From Actinomycetota bacterium (GTDB lineage: Bacteria > Actinomycetota > Thermoleophilia > UBA2241), in assembly GCA_003164655.1 (NCBI GenBank), contig PLTW01000066.1, positions 1 to 6,144 of the forward strand: a stretch of DNA of 6,144 nucleotides, given 5' to 3'. How positions within the stretch are numbered: the stretch's first letter is position 1; each line of letters opens with the position of its first letter. The translations under genes and the position numbers were made by a program. The notes under the pieces were generated by a model, which saw nothing but the letters and a program-made list of their open reading frames with translations, ran no database searches and was not told the origin of the DNA. This document shows positions 1 to 5,660 of the stretch, piece by piece.

Positions 1-1034
1 CCGTTCCTGTCGCCGAGGCCGAGCCGTCCCCTCCCGACGAGGACCTGCGAGCGGCGATCGAGGAGACCAAGACCGCCCTGGTGACCGAGATTCAGAGACC
101 CTTCCAGGTTGTCCCCGACGCCCCGCTCGCCCCGCCCGTCCTGACACCTGTGGTCGCCGTCGAGCCCGCGCCTGCCGCCGCCGAGCCTGTCGTAGACCTT
201 CAGCCGGTCGTCGCAGCGGAGCCGGTCAGCGAGCCCGAGGCTGCTCCGGTCGAGCTCCAGCCGATCGTCCAGTCCGAGCCGTTCGTTCCGGGTCCCCCAC
301 CGCTCGTGCGCGGCGCCGGTCTCGAGGCCGAGCTGGGTGGCGCGGACGGCGCTCCAGGCACGTCGGGCGCGCCGCCCGAAGACCGAGCCAGCGCCCTCGA
401 TGCCCCGCCGGAACCTGCCGCCATCCCGACCGTGACGTCCGATGAGATGGACGCCCCCTTCGCACCGACCCCAGCCGCGGAAGCGCCGCCGGCGCCGCCG
501 TACGACGTGTGGTCGGCCGAAACGATACCGGCGACCTTCGAGCCAGAGCTGGCCAAGGCGTCCGCCGCGGCGGCGTCCACGGCTGCTGCGGGGGAGTCAC
601 TGCCCGTCGTCGCAGAACCCCCGGCCGAGCCCGCAGTCGAGGCGCCCGTCGTCGCAGAACCGCCGGCCGAGCCCGCAGTCGAGGCGCCCGTCGTCGCAGA
701 ACCGGTATTCGACGCGCCCCCTGTCGTCGTGGCCGCCGCGCCGGCCGAGCCCGCAGTCGGCGCGACCGACGCGGCGCCGGTGGCCGCCGCGGCTCCTGCG
801 GCGCCGGCCGACGAGCCTGCCCCGGGAAGCGTCGATCAGGCCGAGATGCGGCGCCGCATCGAAGAGACGCGCGCCCGGCTCAAGGCCAAGGCGTTCGATG
901 CCATGATGAGCGGAGAGGCTGCCCTGCTGGCTCGCGACGTCGGCGACAAGCCTGTGCCGCGCGCCGTCGATGTGCCGGTCGACCACGAGATCGCCGAGAC
1001 GCTCGACGAGTCACTCTCGCAAGACGACTACTGA
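1..1034 (+). CDS. Ala/Pro/Glu/Val-rich low-complexity protein, 3' part (5' end outside window)
   Basis: I do not recognise a family. The reading frame is open from base 3 to the TGA at 1032-1034, and codons 3-80 use the same G/C-ending codons as the rest. The GTG at 81 is therefore probably internal, and the gene starts upstream of the window. The visible part has about 343 residues. Most of it is a disordered Ala/Pro/Glu/Val tract with many AEP and APV motifs, including exact 42-bp tandem repeats (606-719). The two ends of the visible part differ: a charged segment containing LRAAIEETKTAL near the left edge, and a C-terminal segment (about 828-1031) containing MRRRIEETRARLKAKAFDAM. Both share the IEET core and look like amphipathic helices; the pattern loosely recalls DUF3618-type helices, but this is only a resemblance. 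No signal peptide or membrane segment is visible here. It could be a linker-rich scaffold or envelope/division-associated protein. The gene converges on, and overlaps by 7 bp, the M28-like gene. Confidence 0.75.
   Translation, partial: VPVAEAEPSPPDEDLRAAIEETKTALVTEIQRPFQVVPDAPLAPPVLTPVVAVEPAPAAAEPVVDLQPVVAAEPVSEPEAAPVELQPIVQSEPFVPGPPPLVRGAGLEAELGGADGAPGTSGAPPEDRASALDAPPEPAAIPTVTSDEMDAPFAPTPAAEAPPAPPYDVWSAETIPATFEPELAKASAAAASTAAAGESLPVVAEPPAEPAVEAPVVAEPPAEPAVEAPVVAEPVFDAPPVVVAAAPAEPAVGATDAAPVAAAAPAAPADEPAPGSVDQAEMRRRIEETRARLKAKAFDAMMSGEAALLARDVGDKPVPRAVDVPVDHEIAETLDESLSQDDY
606..719 (+). repeat. 42-bp in-frame tandem repeat (two full units plus a partial third)
   Basis: Units at 606-647 and 648-689 each encode VVAEPPAEPAVEAP and differ by a single base (CCC versus CCG for one proline). 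A shortened, diverged third unit at 690-719 encodes VVAEPVFDAP. A further diverged echo (APAEPAVGA) follows near 738-764. The near-identity at DNA level points to recent duplication inside the disordered region of the host gene. Confidence 0.9.
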
Positions 1035-2860
1035 TCCTCGGGCAATCGCCTGAGACGACGGACGTGGCGCGCCGGCGGACCGCCGGTCGCGCCACGCAGA
1101 TCGCGACCGGCTGGTTCGTCCACACTCGTCACACTGGCCGTCCCCGCGGCCCGGTGTCGGCCGGTCCGCGCTTCACGCCGTCGGCGGGACTGAGTCAGGG
1201 GCGCGTGCAGTTCGTGACCGAGCAGGGCCGCCGAGGCGACGAAGGCCACGGCGACGATCACGGCCCCCACCGGAATGGCCCGGGTCTCCAGCAGCAGGAA
1301 GAAGTACCACCAGACCCCCCAGCCCAGGTGCAGCCGCTCACCGAAGTAGATCAGGGCGACGATCCCGACCGCGAGACCCCCCCATACCGGCAGCCGCGAG
1401 CGCACCCACGAGCCCGACCGGGCCAGCGGCCAGAGCAGGGCGGCGGGCAGGACCAGGATGAGCGAGAACGGGTTGATCGTCAGCATCAGGACCGCGACCG
1501 CGAGCAGGGCGAGATGAGTGACCGCGACGACCGCGACGGTATCGTCCGGATGACGTCGCGCCAGGCGCCGCTCGATGGCCATGGCGTACTGGTAGGCGAG
1601 CGCCAGGAACAGCAGGATCAGCAGGAACCGCAGGTAGCGCGGCGTGTGACTCACTGCGGCGTCGGGCGAGACGGCGACGCCGAGGTGGCCGGGCAGCAGC
1701 GTCAGCAGGTTGGCGAAGTACACGAGAGCCAGCGTCAGCAGCCACGGTGCGGCGCGCAGCGCCAGCCGCAGAAACGCATGACGCAGCGGCACGCGCCGGC
1801 GGCGCGCCTTTGCCATGAGGTCGACCGCGACCACCGCGAGCGGCGCCGTGAGGACGATCAGGATCCAGACCACGACGCCGCCGGACAGCTGGCGGAATCG
1901 CGAGAAGAAGACCGTGCTGCTGCTGCCCTGTAACGGCAACGCCGCGCCGTCCAGGCTGTCGACCAGCACCTCGGCCGTGCGTCCGGTGCGGGTCAGCGTG
2001 TCCGCCGAGATCGTGTTGAGCGTGTCGGCGATGGCGGGCCGCGGCGGGCCGGCCGCCGAAAGCTCGAGGGCCGGCAGTCCCGCGGCGACGAACGGCGCCT
2101 GACCGCCGCCGCCACTCGGCATCGCCAGCCGTAGGAGCTGCGCGGTCACCCGTGGCAGAGGAGCCGTGAGCTCGCCGCCGGAGCGCGCCGCGGCCCGCGC
2201 CAGCGACCAGAGCCACGGAGGCGCGAGCAGAGGCCGTGCGCTCCAGCCGTCGAGGGTCAGCGTGTGGACGTTGGCCCCGGCTACCCGGCGCAGTGCCACG
2301 ACGGCGACGATCGACAGGTCGCGATGCCGGTCGAGAAAGGCGTCCGCACCCAGCGCCCCGCTGGCGTCGCCGTCGCTCGACACGAAGACGATCGGGTGGT
2401 CGTGGGCGGCGCCCGCGAAGACCGACGCGAGCTCCAGCAGGGCGGCGGTGCCCGAGGCGTCGTCGTTGGCGCCCTGCGTGGAGAGTGGCGCCGAGTCGCG
2501 CGGCGCGAGCACCACTATCGCGCCCTGGGCGTTGCCGCTGGAGACCGCCCAGACGTCGTTCAGAGAGACCGGCCGGCCGGCGATCGTCGACGGGAACGCG
2601 TCGATGTGGGCCGCAAGTCCATCGCCGGCCAGCTGCTGAGCGACCCACGCCCCGGCCCGGCGATCGGCGTCGGAGCCGGCGACTCGCCCGGGAAAATCGC
2701 GGACCAGGGTCTGGAGGTCGCCGAAGGCCGCCATACCGTCGAAAGCCGTGGGTTGCGTCGACAGCGCGACCGGCTGGGGCAGTCGCAGCGCCAGCAGCGA
2801 AGCGGCGGCAAGGATGATCGCGGCGATCAGGGCCACGCGGTAGAGCCTCAGGTCGGGCAT
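1028..2860 (-). CDS. M28-type peptidase-domain membrane protein with a degenerate active site
   Basis: 610 residues, ATG start at 2860 with a purine-rich GGGGAGG ribosome site very close upstream. Layout: one N-terminal membrane helix (about 8-25); an M28 (aminopeptidase Y/S-like) domain at about 40-305 that should lie outside the membrane; then about eight membrane helices (roughly 328-349, 366-390, 409-427, 441-461, 463-480, 491-507, 513-525, 528-548); and an Arg-rich tail. The domain is recognised from GANDDASGTAALLELA (130-145), the M28 zinc-site signature, and from the later GLPALEL. The usual catalytic residues are mostly missing: HxD is PRD (120-122), the Glu-Glu pair is Asp165-Ala166, the next Asp ligand aligns with Arg191/192, and the last His position near 275-278 has no His. 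Only bridging Asp133 remains. In architecture it resembles eukaryotic membrane M28 relatives such as Gaa1 or nicalin, some of which are non-catalytic. I infer a substrate-binding or scaffold role rather than proteolysis. It lies downstream of trpB2 but beyond a strong hairpin, so it is likely a separate unit. Confidence 0.85.
   Translation of the reverse strand: MPDLRLYRVALIAAIILAAASLLALRLPQPVALSTQPTAFDGMAAFGDLQTLVRDFPGRVAGSDADRRAGAWVAQQLAGDGLAAHIDAFPSTIAGRPVSLNDVWAVSSGNAQGAIVVLAPRDSAPLSTQGANDDASGTAALLELASVFAGAAHDHPIVFVSSDGDASGALGADAFLDRHRDLSIVAVVALRRVAGANVHTLTLDGWSARPLLAPPWLWSLARAAARSGGELTAPLPRVTAQLLRLAMPSGGGGQAPFVAAGLPALELSAAGPPRPAIADTLNTISADTLTRTGRTAEVLVDSLDGAALPLQGSSSTVFFSRFRQLSGGVVVWILIVLTAPLAVVAVDLMAKARRRRVPLRHAFLRLALRAAPWLLTLALVYFANLLTLLPGHLGVAVSPDAAVSHTPRYLRFLLILLFLALAYQYAMAIERRLARRHPDDTVAVVAVTHLALLAVAVLMLTINPFSLILVLPAALLWPLARSGSWVRSRLPVWGGLAVGIVALIYFGERLHLGWGVWWYFFLLLETRAIPVGAVIVAVAFVASAALLGHELHAPLTQSRRRREARTGRHRAAGTASVTSVDEPAGRDLRGATGGPPARHVRRLRRLPEDQ
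1064..1095 (+). terminator. Possible terminator hairpin for the left + strand gene
   Basis: An inverted repeat begins 29 nt after the TGA of the + strand gene. Eight outer pairs (1064-1071 with 1088-1095) are followed by a one-base bulge at 1087, five inner pairs (1072-1076 with 1082-1086) and a five-base loop. No T-run follows, so it is not a canonical intrinsic terminator. It lies inside the 3' end of the opposing M28-like gene, so coding constraint and high GC could also explain it. Confidence 0.35.
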
Positions 2861-2940
2861 GGCCTCCCCTGTCTTGATCGGCGCCGGTCGGCGGCACGAG
2901 CGGCGGGCGACGCGGTCGCCGGTCTTGCGATGGTACCAGA

Positions 2941-2976
2941 AGCGGGCGGGGGGCGCTTTCGCGCCCCCCGCCCGCT
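2941..2976 (-). terminator. Terminator-like hairpin after trpB2
   Basis: A perfect 16-bp inverted repeat (2941-2956 with 2961-2976) encloses four bases. Read on the minus strand the loop is GAAA closed by C-G, a very stable GNRA tetraloop; the + strand would give UUUC, so the RNA is most likely meant to be made from the minus strand. It starts 16 nt after the trpB2 stop and lies 80 nt before the M28-like start. There is no T-run after the stem, which is common for GC-rich actinobacterial terminators. It may end transcription or stabilise the 3' end of the trpB2 mRNA. Confidence 0.75.
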
Positions 2977-2992
2977 CACCGCCCCCGCCTCG

Positions 2993-4351
2993 TCAGGCGG
3001 ACGGCACGTGCTCCATGGCGGCCTTGATGGCTGCCTCGGGGTGGTCGTAGTCCTCGAGCTTGCCGGCGAGGAACTGCTCGTAAGCGCCAAGGTCGAGGTA
3101 GCCGTGACCGGTGAGGTTGAAGAGGATGGTCCGGGCTTCGCCCGCGGCCTTGGCGGCCAGAGCCTCGTCGATGGCGGCGAGGATGGCATGGGCCGACTCG
3201 GGGGCCGGCAGGATGCCCTCGTTCTGCATGAACATCTGGGCCGCGGCGAACACCTTGGTCTGCGGCACGGCGACGGCCTCCATCATGCCCAGATGGTAGG
3301 CGTGGCTGATGAGCGGCCCCATGGCGTGGTAGCGCAGGCCGCCGGCATGGATGCCGGCCGGCATGAAGTCGTGGCCCAGCGTGTACATCTTGAGCAGCGG
3401 AGTCGTCTGGCCGACGTCGCCGAAGTCGTAGGTGAAGACGCCTTTGGTCAGCGAGGGACAGGCGGTCGGCTCGACCCCCACGAAGCGCGTCTTGGCCTTG
3501 CCGGCGAGCGTTTCGCGCATGAACGGGAAGGCGATGCCGGCGAAGCTCGAACCGCCGCCGACGCAGCCGATCACCACGTCGGGGTAGGCGTCGGCCGCGC
3601 CGACCTGTTCGAGAGCCTCTTCGCCGATCACGGTCTGGTGCAGCAGCACGTGGTTGAGCACGCTGCCCAGGGCGTACTTGGAGCCGGGGTGACCGACGAC
3701 GTCTTCGACGGCCTCGGAGATGGCCAGGCCAAGGCTGCCGTTGGTGTCGGGGTCGTCCTGGAGTGCTTTGCGGCCGGTCTCGGTATGTGCGGTCGGGCTG
3801 GCGTAGACGTGGGCGCCGTTCAACTCCATGAGCACGCGGCGGTACGGCTTTTGCTGGTAGCTGACCTTGACCATATAGACGGTGAGGTCGAGGCCGAAGA
3901 TCTGACAGGCCATCGAGAGCGCGCTGCCCCACTGGCCGGCGCCGGTCTCGGTGGCGAGGCGCTTCACGCCGGCTTCCCTGTTGTAGTAGGCCTGGGGCAC
4001 GGCGGTGTTCGACTTGTGCGAGCCCGACGGGCTCACGCCTTCGTACTTGAAGAAGATGCGCTGGTCGTCGCGCAGCCCGAGCGCCCGCTCGAGGCGATCG
4101 GCGCGGATCAGCGGCGTCGGCCTCCAGATCCTGTAGATCTCGCGGACCTCGTCGGGAATGTCGATGTAGCGCTCCATCGAGGCTTCCTGGGCGATGAGGC
4201 CCATGGGGAACAGCCCGGCAAGGTCGTCGGGACCGACGGGCTGGCCGGTGCCGGGATGCAGCGCGGGCGCCGGCGGCTCGGGAAAGTCGGGCGCGATGTT
4301 GTACCAGCGCCGCGGAATCCTCTCTTCGTCTATCAGATACTTCTTCTGCAT
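2993..4351 (-). CDS. trpB2: Tryptophan synthase beta chain, TrpB2 type
   Basis: A 452-residue PLP enzyme expected to make L-tryptophan from indole and L-serine in the cytoplasm. It belongs to the TrpB2 (TrpB-like) subfamily, not classical TrpB1: it has the long N-terminal extension with RWYNIAPDFPEPPAP (15-29), the RPTPL motif (77-81) and GAGQWG (137-142), where TrpB1 has GAGQHG. The PLP lysine is K113 in SGSHKSNTA, the catalytic-type Glu is E135 in ETGAGQWG, the phosphate-binding loop is GGGS (265-268), and the late motifs NEGILPAPESAHA (377-389) and NLTGHG (411-416) are intact. Length is normal for TrpB2. The ATG at 4351 has a clear ribosome site, AAGGAG with about 8 nt spacing. No trpA is adjacent, in line with TrpB2 enzymes being able to act without the alpha subunit. 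The roughly 200-nt upstream region carries a Trp-codon leader ORF and hairpins, suggesting control by tryptophan supply. TrpB2 homologues sometimes serve as indole-salvage enzymes or act on other beta-substitution substrates, so the exact role is inferred. Confidence 0.96.
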   Translation of the reverse strand: MQKKYLIDEERIPRRWYNIAPDFPEPPAPALHPGTGQPVGPDDLAGLFPMGLIAQEASMERYIDIPDEVREIYRIWRPTPLIRADRLERALGLRDDQRIFFKYEGVSPSGSHKSNTAVPQAYYNREAGVKRLATETGAGQWGSALSMACQIFGLDLTVYMVKVSYQQKPYRRVLMELNGAHVYASPTAHTETGRKALQDDPDTNGSLGLAISEAVEDVVGHPGSKYALGSVLNHVLLHQTVIGEEALEQVGAADAYPDVVIGCVGGGSSFAGIAFPFMRETLAGKAKTRFVGVEPTACPSLTKGVFTYDFGDVGQTTPLLKMYTLGHDFMPAGIHAGGLRYHAMGPLISHAYHLGMMEAVAVPQTKVFAAAQMFMQNEGILPAPESAHAILAAIDEALAAKAAGEARTILFNLTGHGYLDLGAYEQFLAGKLEDYDHPEAAIKAAMEHVPSA

Positions 4352-4362
4352 GACGCAACTCC

Positions 4363-4368
4363 TTCTGC
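4363..4368 (-). promoter_or_regulatory. Ribosome binding site of trpB2
   Basis: The minus strand reads AGAAGGAGTTGCGTC directly before the ATG at 4351, giving a strong Shine-Dalgarno core at about 8-11 nt. This fixes the start of trpB2. The sequence CCTTCT in the leader just after the leader-peptide stop (about 4489-4494) is complementary to the AGAAGG part of this site, so the two could pair; that is only a possibility. Confidence 0.7.
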
Positions 4369-4376
4369 CGGGAGCG

Positions 4377-4433
4377 GCCCAGGGGCCGTGCTCGCTCGTT
4401 TCGGGCTGGCCGTGTGCCGCTGCCTGGGCACGG
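4377..4433 (-). promoter_or_regulatory. Alternative hairpins in the trpB2 5' leader
   Basis: Two mutually exclusive pairings lie just before the trpB2 ribosome site. Structure A pairs 4429-4433 with 4410-4414, extended by 4427-4428 with 4417-4418 across a two-base bulge. Structure B pairs 4423-4429 with 4377-4383 (GCCCAGG with CCTGGGC, seven perfect pairs). They share bases 4427-4429, so they cannot coexist. Together with the upstream Trp-codon ORF this would suit an attenuator or a translation switch, but the whole leader is GC-rich and such pairings arise easily. No poly-U tract marks a classical terminator. Confidence 0.35.
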
Positions 4434-4460
4434 TGAACCGGCGACGGTAACGGGGACGGG

Positions 4461-4475
4461 GCGGGCGGAACCCGC
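4461..4475 (-). promoter_or_regulatory. Small GC hairpin in the trpB2 leader
   Basis: GCGGG (4461-4465 complement) and CCCGC (4471-4475 complement) form a five-pair stem with a five-base loop, followed in the minus-strand transcript by a C-rich run. It comes 22 nt after the leader-peptide stop codon, the place where an attenuator stem would be expected, but there is no U-run, so a terminator function is unproven. Confidence 0.3.
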
Positions 4476-4491
4476 GGGGGATGTCAGAGAA

Positions 4492-4508
4492 GGCGCGCTA
4501 GGCGCGCC
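4492..4508 (-). promoter_or_regulatory. Hairpin overlapping the end of the Trp leader ORF
   Basis: Perfect seven-pair inverted repeat (4492-4498 with 4502-4508) around a three-base loop. On the minus strand it begins within the second Trp codon of the leader ORF and its loop lies at the TAG stop. A ribosome stalled at the Trp codons or sitting at the stop would cover its 5' arm, which is how stem 1 of an amino-acid attenuator is arranged. An alternative reading is a DNA operator palindrome. Confidence 0.5.
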
Positions 4509-4545
4509 AGAGCCAAGCAGTCGTGATAGCGATCATCCTGCTCAT
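4498..4545 (-). CDS. Probable tryptophan leader peptide upstream of trpB2
   Basis: A 15-codon ORF reading MSRMIAITTAWLWRA then TAG, with Trp at codons 11 and 13 (TGG at 4515-4513 and 4509-4507). It ends 146 nt before the trpB2 start on the same strand. There is no good Shine-Dalgarno site, but an extended -10 box ends just 10 nt upstream of the ATG, so the transcript would start at or within a few bases of the ATG and translation could be leaderless, as is common in Actinobacteria. A second in-frame ATG at codon 4 is an alternative start and changes nothing about the Trp codons. The stop lies inside a seven-pair hairpin. Short ORFs with clustered Trp codons before trp genes act as sensors of charged tRNA-Trp in transcription attenuation (trpL). 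Classical actinobacterial trpL peptides often have adjacent Trp codons, so only two here, separated by Leu, makes the call likely rather than certain. Confidence 0.6.
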   Translation of the reverse strand: MSRMIAITTAWLWRA

Positions 4546-4555
4546 CGTGCTGGCG

Positions 4556-4564
4556 ATTCTACCA
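4556..4564 (-). promoter_or_regulatory. Extended -10 promoter element for the trpB2 leader transcript
   Basis: The minus strand reads TGGTAGAAT, matching the extended -10 pattern TGnTAnnnT with a TAGAAT hexamer. Its 3' end is 10 nt before the leader-peptide ATG, so transcription would start about 3-4 nt ahead of that ATG. At 17-nt spacing the -35 hexamer is GCAAGA, a poor match, which an extended -10 can compensate for. In a GC-rich region such an A/T-containing box is not frequent. Confidence 0.5.
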
Positions 4565-4682
4565 CGCCGGTCAAGGCGTCTTGCGCGCCCGCCGCCCGGC
4601 CGCCGCCGCCCTCGACTTCTCGCCGCGCCGCGTGTCGTTCATACTGCAAGCAAAGTCAGGCAACCGGGGAAGACCAGCAGAC

Positions 4683-5660
4683 ATGAAAGGATACGGCCCA
4701 TCCGTCGCCCTTCCGTCGGCCTCGCCGACCGGCAGCGCGACGTTCCTGAGCCTGCCCGCGGTCGCCGACCCGACGGGCGTCGATGTGGCGGTCATCGGGC
4801 TGCCGGGCGACACGGGCGCCGCCGAGGGCGGTGGCGCGCACGCCGGTCCTCGCGCCGTGCGCGAGGCTTCGCTGACCCTGCGTCCGATCTACAATCCGAG
4901 CCAGCGGCTGCAGGTCTTCGAGCATCTTTCGGTCGTCGACGCGGGTGACGCGGCTGTGGCGCCGGGCGCCACACAAGCGGCGCCGGCGGCCATGCAGACG
5001 GCGCTGGCCGCGCTGCACGCGGGCGGCGTGATCCCCCTCGGCCTGGGCGGCGACCAGACGGTGCTGCTTGCCGAGCTGCGCGCCGCGGCGGCCGTACGCG
5101 GCCCTCTGGCGCTGCTGCAGTTCGACGCCCACATCGGCGCTGGGGAGCCGTGGCGCGACGAGCGTGACAGCCACGGTGGGGCTGTGCGCCGGGCCCTCGA
5201 CGAGGGCCTGATCGATCCGCGGCGCTCGACGCTGATGGGCATGCGCGGCGGACTCTGCGCCGCAGGCGAGTACGACGAGGCGCGCTTTTCTGGCCTCACG
5301 CTCGTGCCCTGGGACGAGCTCGCCCAGCTCGGCACCGGTGTCGTCGCGCGCGCCGTCGAGCTGGCCGGCGGGCCGGCCTTCGTGTCGTTCGACGTCGACT
5401 TCGTCGATCCGGCTTTCGCCCCCGGCACGGGCGCGCTGGAGTGCGGCGGGCCGACCTCCGCCCAGGCGCTGGCTCTTCTGCGGGCCTGTCGCGGGCTCGA
5501 CATCGTCGGGGCCGACGTGCTCGGAGTGCTGCCCGGGATCGATCCGAGCCACATCACCGCCCGACTGGCCGCCACGGTCGCCTTCGAGATCCTCACCCTG
5601 ATCGCTTGCGCGCGGGCCGCGAACGCCGCCGCCGGCCCGCCGGCCGGAGCCGCGACATGA
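4683..5660 (+). CDS. Agmatinase/arginase-family (ureohydrolase) protein with an altered metal site
   Basis: 325 residues from the ATG at 4683. A TTG at 4581 would add 34 Arg/Ala-rich residues that do not look like family sequence, while from 4683 the N-terminus (TGSATFLSLPAV) matches agmatinase-type proteins; GGGGAAGA about 9 nt upstream is a modest ribosome site. Family signatures: GAHAGPRAVREAS (51-63), DAH (148-150), SHGG (163-166, with catalytic-type H164), SFDVDFVDPAFAPGTG (235-250), E253, and DPSHITARLAA (287-297). The family hydrolyses guanidino compounds to urea plus amine using two Mn ions. Here GGDH is GGDQ (Gln125) and DAHxD is DAHIG (Gly152), removing two ligands of the Mn-A site; D148, H150, D237 and D239, the Mn-B set, remain. 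The conserved Glu of the late DVxEV motif is Gly281. It may be mononuclear, use another metal, act on another substrate or be inactive. The stop overlaps the next gene's ATG (ATGA), so the two are co-translated. Confidence 0.88.
   Translation: MKGYGPSVALPSASPTGSATFLSLPAVADPTGVDVAVIGLPGDTGAAEGGGAHAGPRAVREASLTLRPIYNPSQRLQVFEHLSVVDAGDAAVAPGATQAAPAAMQTALAALHAGGVIPLGLGGDQTVLLAELRAAAAVRGPLALLQFDAHIGAGEPWRDERDSHGGAVRRALDEGLIDPRRSTLMGMRGGLCAAGEYDEARFSGLTLVPWDELAQLGTGVVARAVELAGGPAFVSFDVDFVDPAFAPGTGALECGGPTSAQALALLRACRGLDIVGADVLGVLPGIDPSHITARLAATVAFEILTLIACARAANAAAGPPAGAAT

Noticed and set aside
606..764. CRISPR-like array.
   Set aside because: The repeats are contiguous, in frame and encode a proline-rich linker; there are no spacers.
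509..1933. Arg/Gly-rich + strand open frame of 474 codons.
   Set aside because: Shadow frame over the low-complexity gene and antisense to the M28-like gene; composition is typical of GC-rich off-frame translation.
2930..2935. TACCAT on the minus strand as a -10 box for the M28-like gene.
   Set aside because: The matching -35 position falls inside the perfect hairpin stem and is pure G/C; no convincing promoter can be named in the 80 nt before the gene.
2264..4450. Long + strand open frame of 728 codons across trpB2 and part of the M28-like gene.
   Set aside because: It is an antisense shadow of high-GC genes: it runs opposite to an unmistakable TrpB2 and has no domain-like sequence itself.
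4461..4480. A T-box-like string on the + strand (CGGGCGGAACCCGCG, near the T-box consensus with one extra base and one change) upstream of the ureohydrolase-like gene.
   Set aside because: It needs an insertion, lacks a recognisable stem I or specifier region upstream and a terminator after it, and the downstream gene is not an aminoacyl-tRNA or amino-acid biosynthesis gene. The minus-strand Trp leader explains the region better.
4569..4574. TTGACC on the minus strand as a -35 box for the leader promoter.
   Set aside because: It is only 7 nt from the TAGAAT box, far too close for a sigma-70 type promoter; the extended -10 reading is preferred.
4581..4682. Upstream TTG start for the ureohydrolase-like gene.
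   Set aside because: The added residues are Arg/Ala-rich and unlike family N-termini, and the stretch lies over the promoter side of the divergent leader; the ATG at 4683 gives a normal-length protein.
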